Shown: positions 52,492 through 62,185 of the stretch, piece by piece
Position numbering within the stretch: the first letter of the stretch is position 1
Layout: each line of letters opens with the position of its first letter
Source of the DNA: Mesostigma viride
Lineage: Eukaryota > Streptophyta > Mesostigmatophyceae > Mesostigmatales > Mesostigmataceae
Direction of reading: 5' to 3'
Assembly (NCBI GenBank): GCA_009746045.1
Contig: RPFO01000085.1
Span: 1-64,000, forward strand
Length of the DNA: 64,000 nucleotides
The notes under the pieces: generated by a model
Told to the model about the DNA's origin: nothing
The model's input: the letters and a program-made list of their open reading frames with translations, nothing else
Databases searched by the model: none
Program-made: the position numbers and the translations under genes

Positions 52492-53686
52492 TTATATAAA
52501 CAGAGAGGATCTTCTAGTTTTTCTGCTGCTGCTTCCTCTTCTTGCCCTGGAGGCTGCCACCATCACGGGAAGCATCGCTCTTGAGGCTTTGAGAAATCTG
52601 TTGCAGCAGCTTGAGCATCTCCGCCTGGGTATCCTGGGGCTCAGCTCGTCTCTTGTTCCTGCAGGCAGGGGCAGAGTGACCAAGGACACCACAGAGCTTG
52701 CACTTGCGAAAGCGGCAATCCTTAGCCTGAGATGGTTAGTTTTGCCACAAACAGTGCAAGGAGGAAGGGATGCAGGGGCAGCGACAGTCTTACCCTTACA
52801 CGTACGGCGAGTGTGCCCAGGCTGTCCACAGTTGTAGCAGAAGATCTCCTTTTGTTGCTCTACCGCCATGGCCACTCGAGGCACCTCCACCGCACTCCCT
52901 TCCTTGGAGACGCGTGTCTGATTAGTCAACAGCTCCTTGAGGTGTGCCCCAGGTGCACCTGTGAGTATCGTTCAGCTAACTGCGACAGTTCGCGACCAGA
53001 TTGCGTTTCTCGGAGTCGGTCAGAGCGCAATTCTGGATCCACCGCAAATTCACCGCCTCGTCGGGCCATCGGAGCGCCTGTTTTTCCAGCGCATCATAAT
53101 AACTGTTGAGGTGCTCGATGATGCTCTGGCCGGGCTTGGGTTTTACGTCTACGAACTCCTCAATTTCGTCGCACGTCTTGTCAGTGACGGTCCGGAGAAA
53201 GGTTTCCCGCACTCGCCGCATGAACTCGCGCGGTGTCTACTGGAGGCGCTGTGCTCGATCCAACGAAGAAATCCAGTCCCGGTGGTTCTTGGCACGGTTC
53301 CCCAGCGGGGTTCCGCGCAAAAACTCTAACCAGTCTGGAATAATATCACGATTCGACATGATGCGACGCAAAATGGGAGACAAAGAAGTCACAAAGCGAT
53401 CGCGGTCCACCTGAACCGAATCAGGTGCCAGCGGCGCTGGTACCCACTCTTTAACCGCCGCAAGAAGTTTCGCCTCCTGGACGAGGGACGTCCGCCGACG
53501 CAGACGATCTCGCTCACTTGAGTGTTGACTATCAGAATTTGACCCATAGCCTTCCTTCCAAGGTCGGTTGGGCCCAGGTATATCATCTTCCCTATGCTCA
53601 CTGGGGCTAGGGAGGTTAAAATTTGGAGCAGGCTCGTGCTCACCAGGGCCAGACCTTTGCTCCTCAGAAAGATGATCTGCCGACAT
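52492..53686 (-). pseudogene. Gag with two CCHC zinc knuckles
   Basis: Starts at ATG 53686 (MSADHLSEEQRSGPGE), 15 bp after the LTR. Capsid-like part: ILRRIMSNRDIIPDWLEFL, FMRRVRETFLRTVTDKTC, LRWIQNCALTDSEKRN. An in-frame TAG at 53237-53239 (after DRAQRLQ) interrupts it, and a frameshift near 52955-52985 precedes the nucleocapsid part. First knuckle: CYNCGQPGHTRRTC. Second, in another frame: CKLCGVLGHSAPAC (about 52660-52715). Gag packages element RNA into particles. Confidence 0.75.
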
Positions 53687-53702
53687 GTTAACGAATACAA
53701 AT

Positions 53703-54188
53703 TGCAAATAAACGGAATGCGATGGAAATCAGAAAGCGCATGGAATGAACGTTCTCTTTATTGTTCTCATACGTTATTGTTGTTGTTCCTTCCTTCTCCT
53801 TCATTGCGCATAAGAACCTGTTGCGCTTGGCACCTTCATCAGTCTTGCTGAATATCCTATACGTGGACATGCATTCCATGTAGTTCAGTGCATGCCGCGT
53901 GTTAGATACTTCTGGAATCCTCTAGAAGGTTTTAGAGGGGTAGAATTAGTGCGCATATGATTGGACGATAGTCGACTCAGTCCTCTTGACAGGACTACAC
54001 CGGCCCTAGACCAGCCGGTGATGTGGAGGCCTGGGAGACACTCTCATAATATACGTGGCATCATCCCACTGGCTGATACTGTGAAGTCCAGCCATTAGTC
54101 CAATACTACAATAAAGTATATTGTAGTAATCTGTACTAGATCCCCTATCTCTGAGAACCCATGAGGACCCTAGATGGATCTCCAATCA
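53703..54188 (-). repeat. 5' LTR (486 bp)
   Basis: Matches the split 3' LTR nearly base for base; a small GGAA difference is at about 42216. It preserves the empty site (GCATCATCCCACTGGCTGAT) into which the LINE inserted in the other LTR. The LTR ends only about 15 bp before the gag ATG, leaving little room for a primer-binding site. Confidence 0.85.
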
Positions 54189-54785
54189 ACTGGTCCCACC
54201 GCGCGGACCGGTCCGCTGGCCCACCCATCGGACATGCCTCCTTTCACCTTGACACGAGGGCACGGAGGCAGTCCGGCAGCGCTCGACTCCGCAATGACGC
54301 TGCCATGGGCTCCAACGAGATTCCGACCGGCGCGGTCGTGAAACTCGCCACGAAATTGAGGACACCAGAGTAACTGAGCACTTGCTTCTCCTCCGAGACG
54401 TTTGCAACCGCCTTGATCTGCTGCGTACGTGCCGTCGCAAACGCCTCCGGCAGCCTGGCAACACAGTTTTCGCACGATGCTGTACAAAAACAAAGGGTCG
54501 CCAGCCGGACCCGGGGCAACTACAGCTGGGGGTATGTATGCATTCAAAGCGCACCTCTCAAGCTCCACGGCGGGTGCGGCTCATCCTGAACCGCGCTCCT
54601 GCGAACCGCCTTGGACGACCATCTCAGCGAGACTCAGCCGGCTCCCGGCCGTCCCAGCCGCAATACGGTACAGGCGCTCTCCGCTACTCGCCGCGCCTCG
54701 TAGAGGAAATGCACCGACTCCAACCTGGTGAGTCCCCCCTGCACCTCGTGCATGCTGGTGGACTTCATCAAAGCTTTCGACCAGG
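54189..54785 (+). pseudogene. Degenerate LINE ORF2 reverse transcriptase fragment
   Basis: Scattered frames match the LINE at 42476: AAMGSNEIPTGAVVKLATKL, LLLRDVCNR, FRTMLYKNKGSP, CIQSAPLKL, SRNTVQAL and LVDFIKAFD. Similarity stops right after the FIKAFD motif (54782), where an unrelated AT-rich segment begins. Confidence 0.6.
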
Positions 54786-55210
54786 GTTGGGCGTAAACGG
54801 TTTACGTTATGTTCAGTTATGCTACTACGCTTTACGTGGCAAAACATGGTACGTCATGAATGCTTATACGTACCGTCGGAAGCACCTGCCCCTTTTAAGT
54901 GTGTTGCGTTTCTCCGTCTTTTACGCGTTTAAATTCGTAACGTTAAGTGGACGTAATGTAAAGCGTGTGGGAATGTCGGCAGATAGTTGCAAGGTGAAGG
55001 GAGTTCTAGATAGTGACATCTTGTACTAAGGCCTAATGGCGCCGCGGATATAATGGTATCGGAAAAATAGGCGCGAAAATATGCCGAGCTATGGCTGCCA
55101 AGAACTCTCATAGCTTTCGACTCCCGCCATAAAGTTTTGTCGGGTTAATGGTTGCATTCGACTCGTCTTTTGATGACGAAAACGCTGATATAACTTTCTG
55201 CAGCTATATC
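54786..55210. other. AT-rich insertion-like segment and ORF1-LINE 5' UTR relic
   Basis: 54786-54990 has several TTTACGTTATG/TACGTAATG-like motifs resembling the ends of the 2.2-kb element. 55160-55205 (CGTCTTTTGATGACG..GCTGATATAA) resembles the 5' UTR of LINE copy B. Confidence 0.4.
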
Positions 55211-56699
55211 GCCCCCGCCATTCGTACGTACGCTACTGACTGACATCAGCCTGCCCAGCAGATATGGATTTTTTTGGGCTCAAATAGATGGCATTCCGCA
55301 CGTTCACTAGTGCGAGTGCGACTGCGATCGACATAGTATACATGGTATTGATCGTAGCTGTATTGATGGGTCCACATCGTCGCGTCGCTGCAGCAACACG
55401 ATGTTTTCTGGCACTACGCGGGCTTTTGGTTCCCGCCGCACATTTGAAAGTGCTGTCCTCCGGATTGTCGCCTTTGCACCGTGTGCAGTTCTTGGACGTT
55501 TGGAATCATGGCATGGCTAACGTAATGACTGACTAGCTAGACCTTTTCAGTGGTTTCCCATTTGCGGGTATTTCCTCGTAAATGGTGGGAGAGCGATCGC
55601 CGGCAGCTATGGTGCTTACCCCTAGACACTCCCGGCCAGTGGCTCGAAACACACGCCCTGATCAAGCAAGCTGTTTCCGGCCCCACCGTCTAGGTCATCT
55701 AGTCGCTCTACACGTAAGCCAGCCATAATTTCAATGCACAAGGCTACACATTTCCATCACCATTCATATTCATCATCCTGAACGACTCGAACACGCGGAC
55801 AAGATATTATCGGCAGGCTCGAGCTACCATGGTCCGGATTCTCCCGATTTCTGGTCTGCGCTGGTTGTTGTCTCCTTGATATTGATGGATCCGGCCCCAA
55901 CAACAACGCCTTCAGCTCCCATGACACTCGCTAGTTGGACACTCAGTGTTCTTGAGGAAAATTGCCTCGCCGCCAGCACCGCTACCGACGCTAACAAACG
56001 GCCGCGCAACATGCACGGAAGCCGTTTCCATGGCGACCGATGCTAACCCACAGTATACGCCAGCAACCCCACAGCGCCTCGGTGCACCCTCCGATTTAAC
56101 AACATATTATTACAAGCATCGGCACTCGCCTAGCTGCAGCCGGCCGACATATTTGCTGCCATTTTCGGGCCATATGTCGGTCGCCGACCTGCGATATAGA
56201 TATCCTCAAAACTCGCTACGACGCCGAGGACTCAGATTCGACACCCCCTCACCGGCGAGATCCTGACAGAAGACGACTCTGCATGGCAGCTATAATAGCA
56301 CTGGGATTCAACCTGACCAGCTCAAGACTGCATGCCTCTTTACCTGTTGCCCCAGACTCTTTCGGGCCCCGCTGGCGACTATCGCCCTGCCGCAGCCGAC
56401 GCCGCTGCCAATGCTGACACCCCTAGCTACTACCACCGCAGCCGACCCCGCATGCAGTGCTGCTACGTGATGTGCAGTGGTCCCTCACTCTCAGTGCAAG
56501 GTGAGATGAAGTCCATGGCTGCTCGGCATATGGTGCCACACAAGCAACCTTGCTGGAATTGAAGGCGGCCACGGTGGCCGCCCCCCTTCCCAAGCGAACA
56601 ACATTTGCGGACGTTACTGGCAAGAAGAAACTCGACGCCATCAGCATCGTAGCCCAGGTGGCTAACACGGCCGGCAGCAACTGCAGTCAGGTGTCACAG
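55211..56699. other. 1.5 kb without recognisable gene
   Basis: Short frames only. One (56550-56690, plus: LPKRTTFADVTGKKKLD) looks protein-like but is not identified. Confidence 0.45.
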
Positions 56700-56904
56700 A
56701 ACGTGCATGGCACCGAACTGCGACTGAGCGCAGTATATAATACTCAAGGAGCCCTTCCAGCTAGAGCGGCCGAGCCACGGAGATATCGATGAGCAGGTGG
56801 CAACCCTGCCCGTCGTAGTCAAGCACGGTAATGTCGGGGCGGTGGTTGAGTGAGTAGAGGGCGCGGCCCCATCCGCGTCCTCACACTTGATGGTGGAGTG
56901 GGGA
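56700..56904 (-). pseudogene. RLE-type LINE, copy i (C-terminal remnant)
   Basis: Minus-strand FPHSTIKCEDADGAAPSTH and the start of the endonuclease domain, duplicated in copy ii. The break falls just before TTTCCCCACTCC, where the 3' tail of the next element joins. Confidence 0.65.
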
Positions 56905-57104
56905 AAGAATATATAGAGATGGGCATGTAACATAAGGAAAAACCCGATAACTGGGAGAATAACCCTGAAGAAATTAATAGGAATCTGACACGGACATCCA
57001 AGGATCACGCCAGCTGCACAAGGTACAATTACTAACTAACTATACATCACAAAACTACACGCAGCAACAGCGCTGCCGGCCCACCATGCAGGCCTGGAAG
57101 GGAT

Positions 57105-57970
57105 CTAGACCGCATGGGTTGCGACAAAGTCGGCCCGGGTGCGGCGGAATAACACACCAGCCACGGTGCGAGTGAGGGCGATCGAGTGACAGGCGCTGCC
57201 GCCAATACGAGGACCACGTGCGGGCCGACCACGGGGCGGTCTGACCCTCGAGGTCGAGGCGGTCTTCACGGCGCTGGCGCTGGCACGGCGCTGGCAGCAC
57301 TCGTGGAAAAACTCCGCTGTCTTGGGGCCCATGGCCCCGAACTCCTCAAGGACATGCCAAGGGGATGACCTGGTGGGGCCCCACATTGCCGTAGGAGGCA
57401 AACTCAATGCTACTAGTGTCGCGCTCCGCCATGCACAGCGGCAGCAGCGCCGGCATCCACAGCCGCCCGGAGGATGTGGCGACCGGAGAGCGGCCGAGCC
57501 ACGGAGACATCGATGAGCAGGTGGCAACCCTGCCCGTCGTAGTCAAGCACAGTAATGTCGGGGCGGTGGTTGGGTGAGTAGAGGGCGGCCCCATCCGCGT
57601 CCTTGCACTTGATGGTGGAGTGGGGAAAGACCGACCGAACCATGGCACACACCACCCGGAGGAGAGCGGTATGGAGATAGAGGAACCAGTTCTGGTTCTG
57701 CTGGCACGGCACCCATGCACGCGATGTAGTGCGTCCCAGTAGTATCCAGAGCAAGCCCGCAGCTGCCGCAGGACGCACCCGCCGTGATGAGAGGTTGCGG
57801 GGCAAAGAGCTGGTGGCGGAGAGCGATGGCGTAAAGGGCCGGCACCAGCGTGAACAAAGGGCTCATGGGGAGGGCGCGCAGGAATGCGGACCCCACGCTC
57901 CCCTCAAGGGAATTAACAGAGTGAAGCCAAGCCTTCCCCTGATCGTTCAAGCTCGCATGCAGACCCATCC
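57105..57970 (-). pseudogene. RLE-type LINE zinc knuckle and restriction-like endonuclease
   Basis: CGSCGLALDTTGTHYIAC is a CCHC knuckle. NHRPDITVLDYDGQGCHLLI then DVSVARPL is the PD-(D/E)XK-type endonuclease core that nicks the target DNA. VIPLACP and EFGAMGPKTAEFFHECC follow. Frame changes near 57350 and 57700. Confidence 0.75.
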
Positions 57971-58034
57971 AGTCGGCACAGTGTAGTATACCCGCGTAGG
58001 TCTTTTGTTGTTTTTCATGAACGCAGGCAGGGAA

Positions 58035-59760
58035 CTACACTAGGACTGACGACAGCACTTGGACACGCCGGGCATGCCCCGGGGCAGCCCACGGTGGACG
58101 GCCTGAGCGGGGCGGACGAGGTCGCAAGCCTGCTGGATCCCGAGGTAAGAATCGATCCTGCACAGCCTGCACAAAGGGGAAGAGGGATGGGGTGACCAAG
58201 TCGGGAATGGCGCTGACGGCGCTGGGGACCAACCGGCGGATCTCCGCCCATGCAGGCCTGAGCCGAACAGAGCCAAGGAAGGCGGCGGGGGCGAGGCGGG
58301 CGGCGCGGGTGAGCCCACTGACCCGCCCATGCGGCAGGGGAGGGTGGCCAAGCGCATGCATGGAGTGAGCGGCCAGGCTACTAGGGCCGGCGGGGGAGGA
58401 TATCGAGCACCTGCAAGGCGGCCTGAATGCGCTCGTCATGGCCTTCCGCGGCAAGCCGCACCAAGTGGGGGGGACTGCGCCACGGAGCCAGTGAACCACC
58501 CGCGGGTGGGCGCAAAACCACAGGAGGAGCCCTTTGGTCTGGGGGTCCTTAAGGCGCGCCCAAGTCTCGAGGACATGGTACGTGCGCTGTTCCACGGTGG
58601 CCCGGAGCTCCTCTTCGACGTAGTCAGGGTCACCCACAGGGACGCCCAGGCACGAGAAACCACGCGCCCGCGCCAATGCCCCCGGGATAGCCGCGGGGAA
58701 GCCAGAGCAGTCCCCCTGGGGCGAAAAGACTGCACACTTGGGGAGGGCGAGCCGAAGGTTGATGGCCGCCATGGCCACTTCAAGGGCAGCCAGGGCGGCA
58801 ACCACAGCGTCGGCCGGGCCGGCCAAGGGCATGGATATCGTCCATAATATATAGGCGAGGAGCACCGCATCCAGGTGCGCAGCGTGGACACCTTGGAGAG
58901 CCTTGTGCAGCGGGGCAGACAGGTAAAAGGGGCCGAGGGGGTCACCTTGCTGGGTTCCCGTGCAGGAAGCGACGTCGGCGAACGTCCCATCCTCCATGAG
59001 GAAGGAGAGTTGATTGGGTTCGCCGTAGCAGGCTGCTGTCCACGCAAGAAGGTCAGGGAACGCCTCGCCAACGGCCTCAAAGATGCTAGCCTTCGTGACA
59101 GCATTGAACGCATTGTGGCAATCCACCTTCAGCGCCACATGGGTCGGATGCATCTCTAGGTAGGCCTGAACTGTGTGCACGATGATGTCGCTGCCCCCTT
59201 TGGTGGCGACACCAAGCTGGGCCGCGACAGACTCCTCAGTATCACTCCGGTTGGGGCAGCTAGAAGTAGGCGCGAAACTCGGGGGCCTTTTGGCGACAAA
59301 TGACCTTACTCACCAGCTTGCCTAGGACCTCGCCGCAAGCAATGGGACGAACGCGGCCAGCAGGCGGGGGGACGTCGTCTTTCAGGATCGAGGGCAATGA
59401 GGCGTGCCCCAGCCAGCCAATTAGGGCGCGCCGCGGGGGCCAGCAGGGACCCCGCAGTCCACGTCGGCGGCAGCCTCAAAGAGTGCGGTCGCCCCGCCAT
59501 GGCCCGCCATCACGGAGAGGTGCTCGTAGCGCCAGCCTGAGGGGCCGGTGGATGAGGCGTTCGGCAGATCCTTGAGCACAGCCGTGTAGATGTCCAGGTC
59601 CAGGACAATAGGCGGGGGCGGATGCCGGGTGGCCGGGGCGGGCACCGCAAAGGCAGGTTCGTCGGGGTGAAGGTCGCGCAAAGCCTGCAGGGTCGGGGGC
59701 CAGTGGAGGGAGCCAACGCGGTCAGTTCAAGCTGTTGCATGGCCCGGCTCAATTCACCTA
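58035..59760 (-). pseudogene. RLE-type LINE reverse transcriptase
   Basis: N-terminal helices (EADVMRLVKVGELSRAMQQL) and STGPSGWRYEHLSVM lie at 59760-59530, with frame breaks down to 59180. The frame 58035-59180 gives VDCHNAFNAVTKASIFEAV (first catalytic Asp), GTQQGDPLGPFYLSAPL and thumb motifs. The catalytic box should read AYMDDIHALG, but a 5-bp AATAT insertion (about 58845-58849) makes it AYILWTISM. DCHNAFN and TQQGDPLGP are typical of R2/NeSL-related LINEs. Confidence 0.75.
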
Positions 59761-59800
59761 CCTTCACCAACCGCATGACGTCAGCTTCCACCCGGGCAAG

Positions 59801-59990
59801 AATATATATTCATTGAGAATGATAGATTACGGAGGTGAGATAGGCATGCAACATAAGGAAAAACCCGATAACTGGGAGAATAACCCTGAAGAAATTAATA
59901 GTAATCTGACACAGACATCCAAGGATCACGCCAGCTGCACAAGGTACAACTAACTATACATCACAAAACTACACGCAGCAACAGCAAGAA
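59801..59990 (-). mobile_element. RLE-type LINE, copy iii (3' UTR only)
   Basis: Nearly the same 3' UTR as copy ii (about 56930-57065), ending in a TATATATTC tail at the junction with copy ii (59796-59805). Confidence 0.7.
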
Positions 59991-60690
59991 TATATATTAA
60001 AAATATAATTACTTACAGCAGAGTGAAATCACTCAAACCAAAGCAAACGCCCAGCTAGAAACCTATATACAGAGCCATGTCAAAGCTCTATACTACGATA
60101 AGACCAATGGAAACGCCTAACGGGAGGAACCTAATAGCCCTGCTGCACCGCAAAATCAGCCCGCGTACGGCGGAGCATGATGTCAGCCATGGCCCGAGTC
60201 AGCGCCACCGACAAGCGCTGACGCCAATATGACGTCCAGGTCCGCGCCGACCATGGGGCCCGCTGGCCCTCCAGGTCCAGCCGGTCCTCCCGGAGCCGGC
60301 AACACTCCTTGAAGAAGTCGGAGGTCAGGGGCCCCATGGCCCCAAACTCCTCCAGGACAAAGGGCACCACACGATGGTGCCCGACGTCGCCGTAGGCCAG
60401 GAGCTTGGCCCGCTCCGCCCGGTCCGCCGTGTAACCTGCCGTGAGGGAGGCCCCAGCCACGTGGCTAAGAGCCAAGGGCCGCGCCACCGAAACGTCAATA
60501 AGCAGATGCCGGCCACCCCCCTCAAAGTCCAGCACCACGATGTCAGGCCGGTGGTTGGGGGAATAGAAGGCAGCGCCATCCGCATATCCTCGGACCGGAT
60601 GTTCGCGTGGGGGAAAACCGACCGAACCATGGCGAGCACCACCGTCAGGAGGACAGTGTGCAAATACAAATACCAATTCTGATTCTTTTA
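59991..60690 (-). mobile_element. RLE-type LINE, copy iv
   Basis: Different subfamily: 3' UTR as in the tail-to-tail pair at 46411-46712, AT-rich tail at 59993-60015. 5' end at a TATAATATATATA junction near 60690. Confidence 0.7.
60131..60676 (-). CDS. Restriction-like endonuclease end of copy iv ORF
   Basis: 181-codon uninterrupted frame with FYSPNHRPDIVVLDFEGGG and LLIDVSVARPLAL (endonuclease core), then AERAKLLAYGDVGHHRVVPF and EEFGAMGPLTSDFFKECC. A 5'-truncated protein end; the apparent first Met is internal. It shows the intact spacing of the domain that is broken in copy ii. Confidence 0.7.
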   Translation of the reverse strand: MVFVFAHCPPDGGARHGSVGFPPREHPVRGYADGAAFYSPNHRPDIVVLDFEGGGRHLLIDVSVARPLALSHVAGASLTAGYTADRAERAKLLAYGDVGHHRVVPFVLEEFGAMGPLTSDFFKECCRLREDRLDLEGQRAPWSARTWTSYWRQRLSVALTRAMADIMLRRTRADFAVQQGY

Positions 60691-60839
60691 TAATATATAT
60701 AGGTAGAACACCCTGTAGTAACTCGTCGGCTTATACGGCTAACAGGCTTTGGGTCGATCGGGCTATATTATTAGAACGACATGCAACTCTAAGCAGCCAG
60801 ATTCGCAACACACAACGCATGCTAGATTACCTACGCCTC

Positions 60840-61382
60840 TCTCTGCGTGACTTGCGCAATCAGCCCCGAATACCCAGAGCTAGCAGCCGCGGCAGGCTCA
60901 CATCCTACGCTTGCAGGACAAGCTCCGGCATGCCATGAAAAGCACTATTCCCACCATCTCCACCCGGCCCACCGTTTCATTCCCATCCCCACTACTAGCT
61001 TCCGCTCAGTGCACCCACCCCCATCGCCGCTCTACGTTCTCCGGCCTGTAATTGCATGGGCCGGCAGGCATCGAGGACTTGGCCCTCGCCACTTTCAACA
61101 CACGCACATTACTGGCAGATAGCGACCATATTATAGCTATTATTACCGGGTAGAGAATCGAGCTTGTTGCCTTTTGCATTGCAAAACGTGTGTCTATTAA
61201 CTAGGGGTCCAGGAGCATCGTCGCACGGTGCCTCCTGCAGGCGCGATGCTCACTGAACGTCTGGCAGGCGGTTGGCGTTTTTACTTTGCTGCATGCGGTA
61301 GTGGGACGCCGGCAGGCCAAGGTGGCGTTGGCCTTTTGTGTCCGCCGCTGGCAGCTGAGCTGCATGGCCAGCCTCAGCACCG
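60840..61382 (+). pseudogene. APE-type LINE ORF2, N-terminal part
   Basis: FNTRTLLADSDHIIAI, ELVAFCIAKRVS, GVQEHRRTVPPAGAM, GGWRFYFAACGSG and GGVGLLCPPLAAELHG: start of the endonuclease domain, with at least two frame changes near 61080 and 61140. Interrupted after LHGQPQHR. Confidence 0.65.
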
Positions 61383-61707
61383 TAAGTTTCTAACCCCACT
61401 GCCTTTGCAGAGGCACATTGAATCACGTACCTCCGTTGAGGGGCGGTCCAAGCACGGCCCCCTCACGGTTGCATGGGGTGGGTTACAGTACGCATGTACC
61501 CCATAGTGGTTTCAGTTGTTACATCCCGAGCCGGACGGTGCGAAAGATCTAATCTAGTATAAGGTGCAGTTTAATAAGCCAGCATAGCCGCGCATCCGCG
61601 TACCGCGATAGCAAGCAAAGATCGCAGTAAATTGACTAACTGAGCCGCGCTTTATCCTCAGCTAGGCCTTATAGCATGATTAATTAATCTAGCTATATAA
61701 CACGGCA
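61383..61707. other. Part of the insertion in the LINE, unassigned
   Basis: About 325 bp between the LINE break and the LTR-like repeat. No recognisable feature. Confidence 0.5.
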
Positions 61708-62185
61708 TGTCATGAGGCAAATGACATCCGGATTAGTGCCCCTTGGTCTGAGAGAGTCGTCAACACTCGTTTCATTAATCATCAAACCAAAGAGAGCGAG
61801 TCCATCGTCCTCAGACCAATTTCACCTAGCTGCGCTACCAAGCTGGCAAGTTGGTGTGCAGGCGCGCCGACATGCGCGCCGATCTTCCAGAGACTGCCGT
61901 CAGGCCCCAATAGGTTCTGTCTGACGTCTAGGGCTGGCCCGGCTCCTAGAAGATCTCGTACTTCTGGCTAGGCCCAAAATAACTGGTCCGAAACACACAA
62001 AGTACCAAATAAACACACAAAGTCCCGAACTTAGGACAAATTCCCAAATAAGTCCCGAATTGAGTCCTATAGTCCGGCGGACTATGAAAGCGAGCTATCG
62101 AAAGTCCCAAACGAATAACAAATGACTTTCGACTTATTTATATTGAAGGCATTGTTATGCCCATACAAAGGTCTGGGCCGTAACA
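61708..62185. mobile_element. Solo-LTR-like repeat, copy 2
   Basis: Same 478-bp repeat as 24690-25169, same orientation, a few percent different. LINE sequence resumes immediately after its TAACA end. Confidence 0.6.

Larger units (their letters stand above)
42112..54188 (-). mobile_element. Ty1/copia-like LTR retrotransposon with nested insertions
   Basis: The 5' LTR is 53703-54188 and the 3' LTR is split (42112-42475 and 48045-48171). Both start TGCAAATAAACGG on the plus strand and end in CA. Without the nested LINE the element is about 6.5 kb. Order on the minus strand: gag with two zinc knuckles, Cys-rich repeats, integrase, GPY/F-like module, retropepsin-like segment, copia-type reverse transcriptase, RNase H. 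CTGGTCC occurs just outside both ends (42102-42108; 54190-54196) and may be a remnant of the target duplication. Stops and frameshifts show it is dead. Confidence 0.8.
56905..59800 (-). mobile_element. RLE-type LINE, copy ii
   Basis: 5'-truncated, minus strand, 2.9 kb. Contains the ORF end of a single-ORF LINE (upstream helices, reverse transcriptase, zinc knuckle, restriction-like endonuclease) and a 3' UTR with CCTTATGTTACATGCCCATC, ending in TATATATTC at 56905. It inserted into copy i at GTC/TTTCCCC. Confidence 0.75.

Noticed and set aside
42107-54193. Clean 5-bp target duplication for the LTR element
   Set aside because: The five bases next to the TG and CA ends (CCAGT and ACTGG) are inverted rather than direct; only the slightly offset CTGGTCC is direct, so I report it as tentative.
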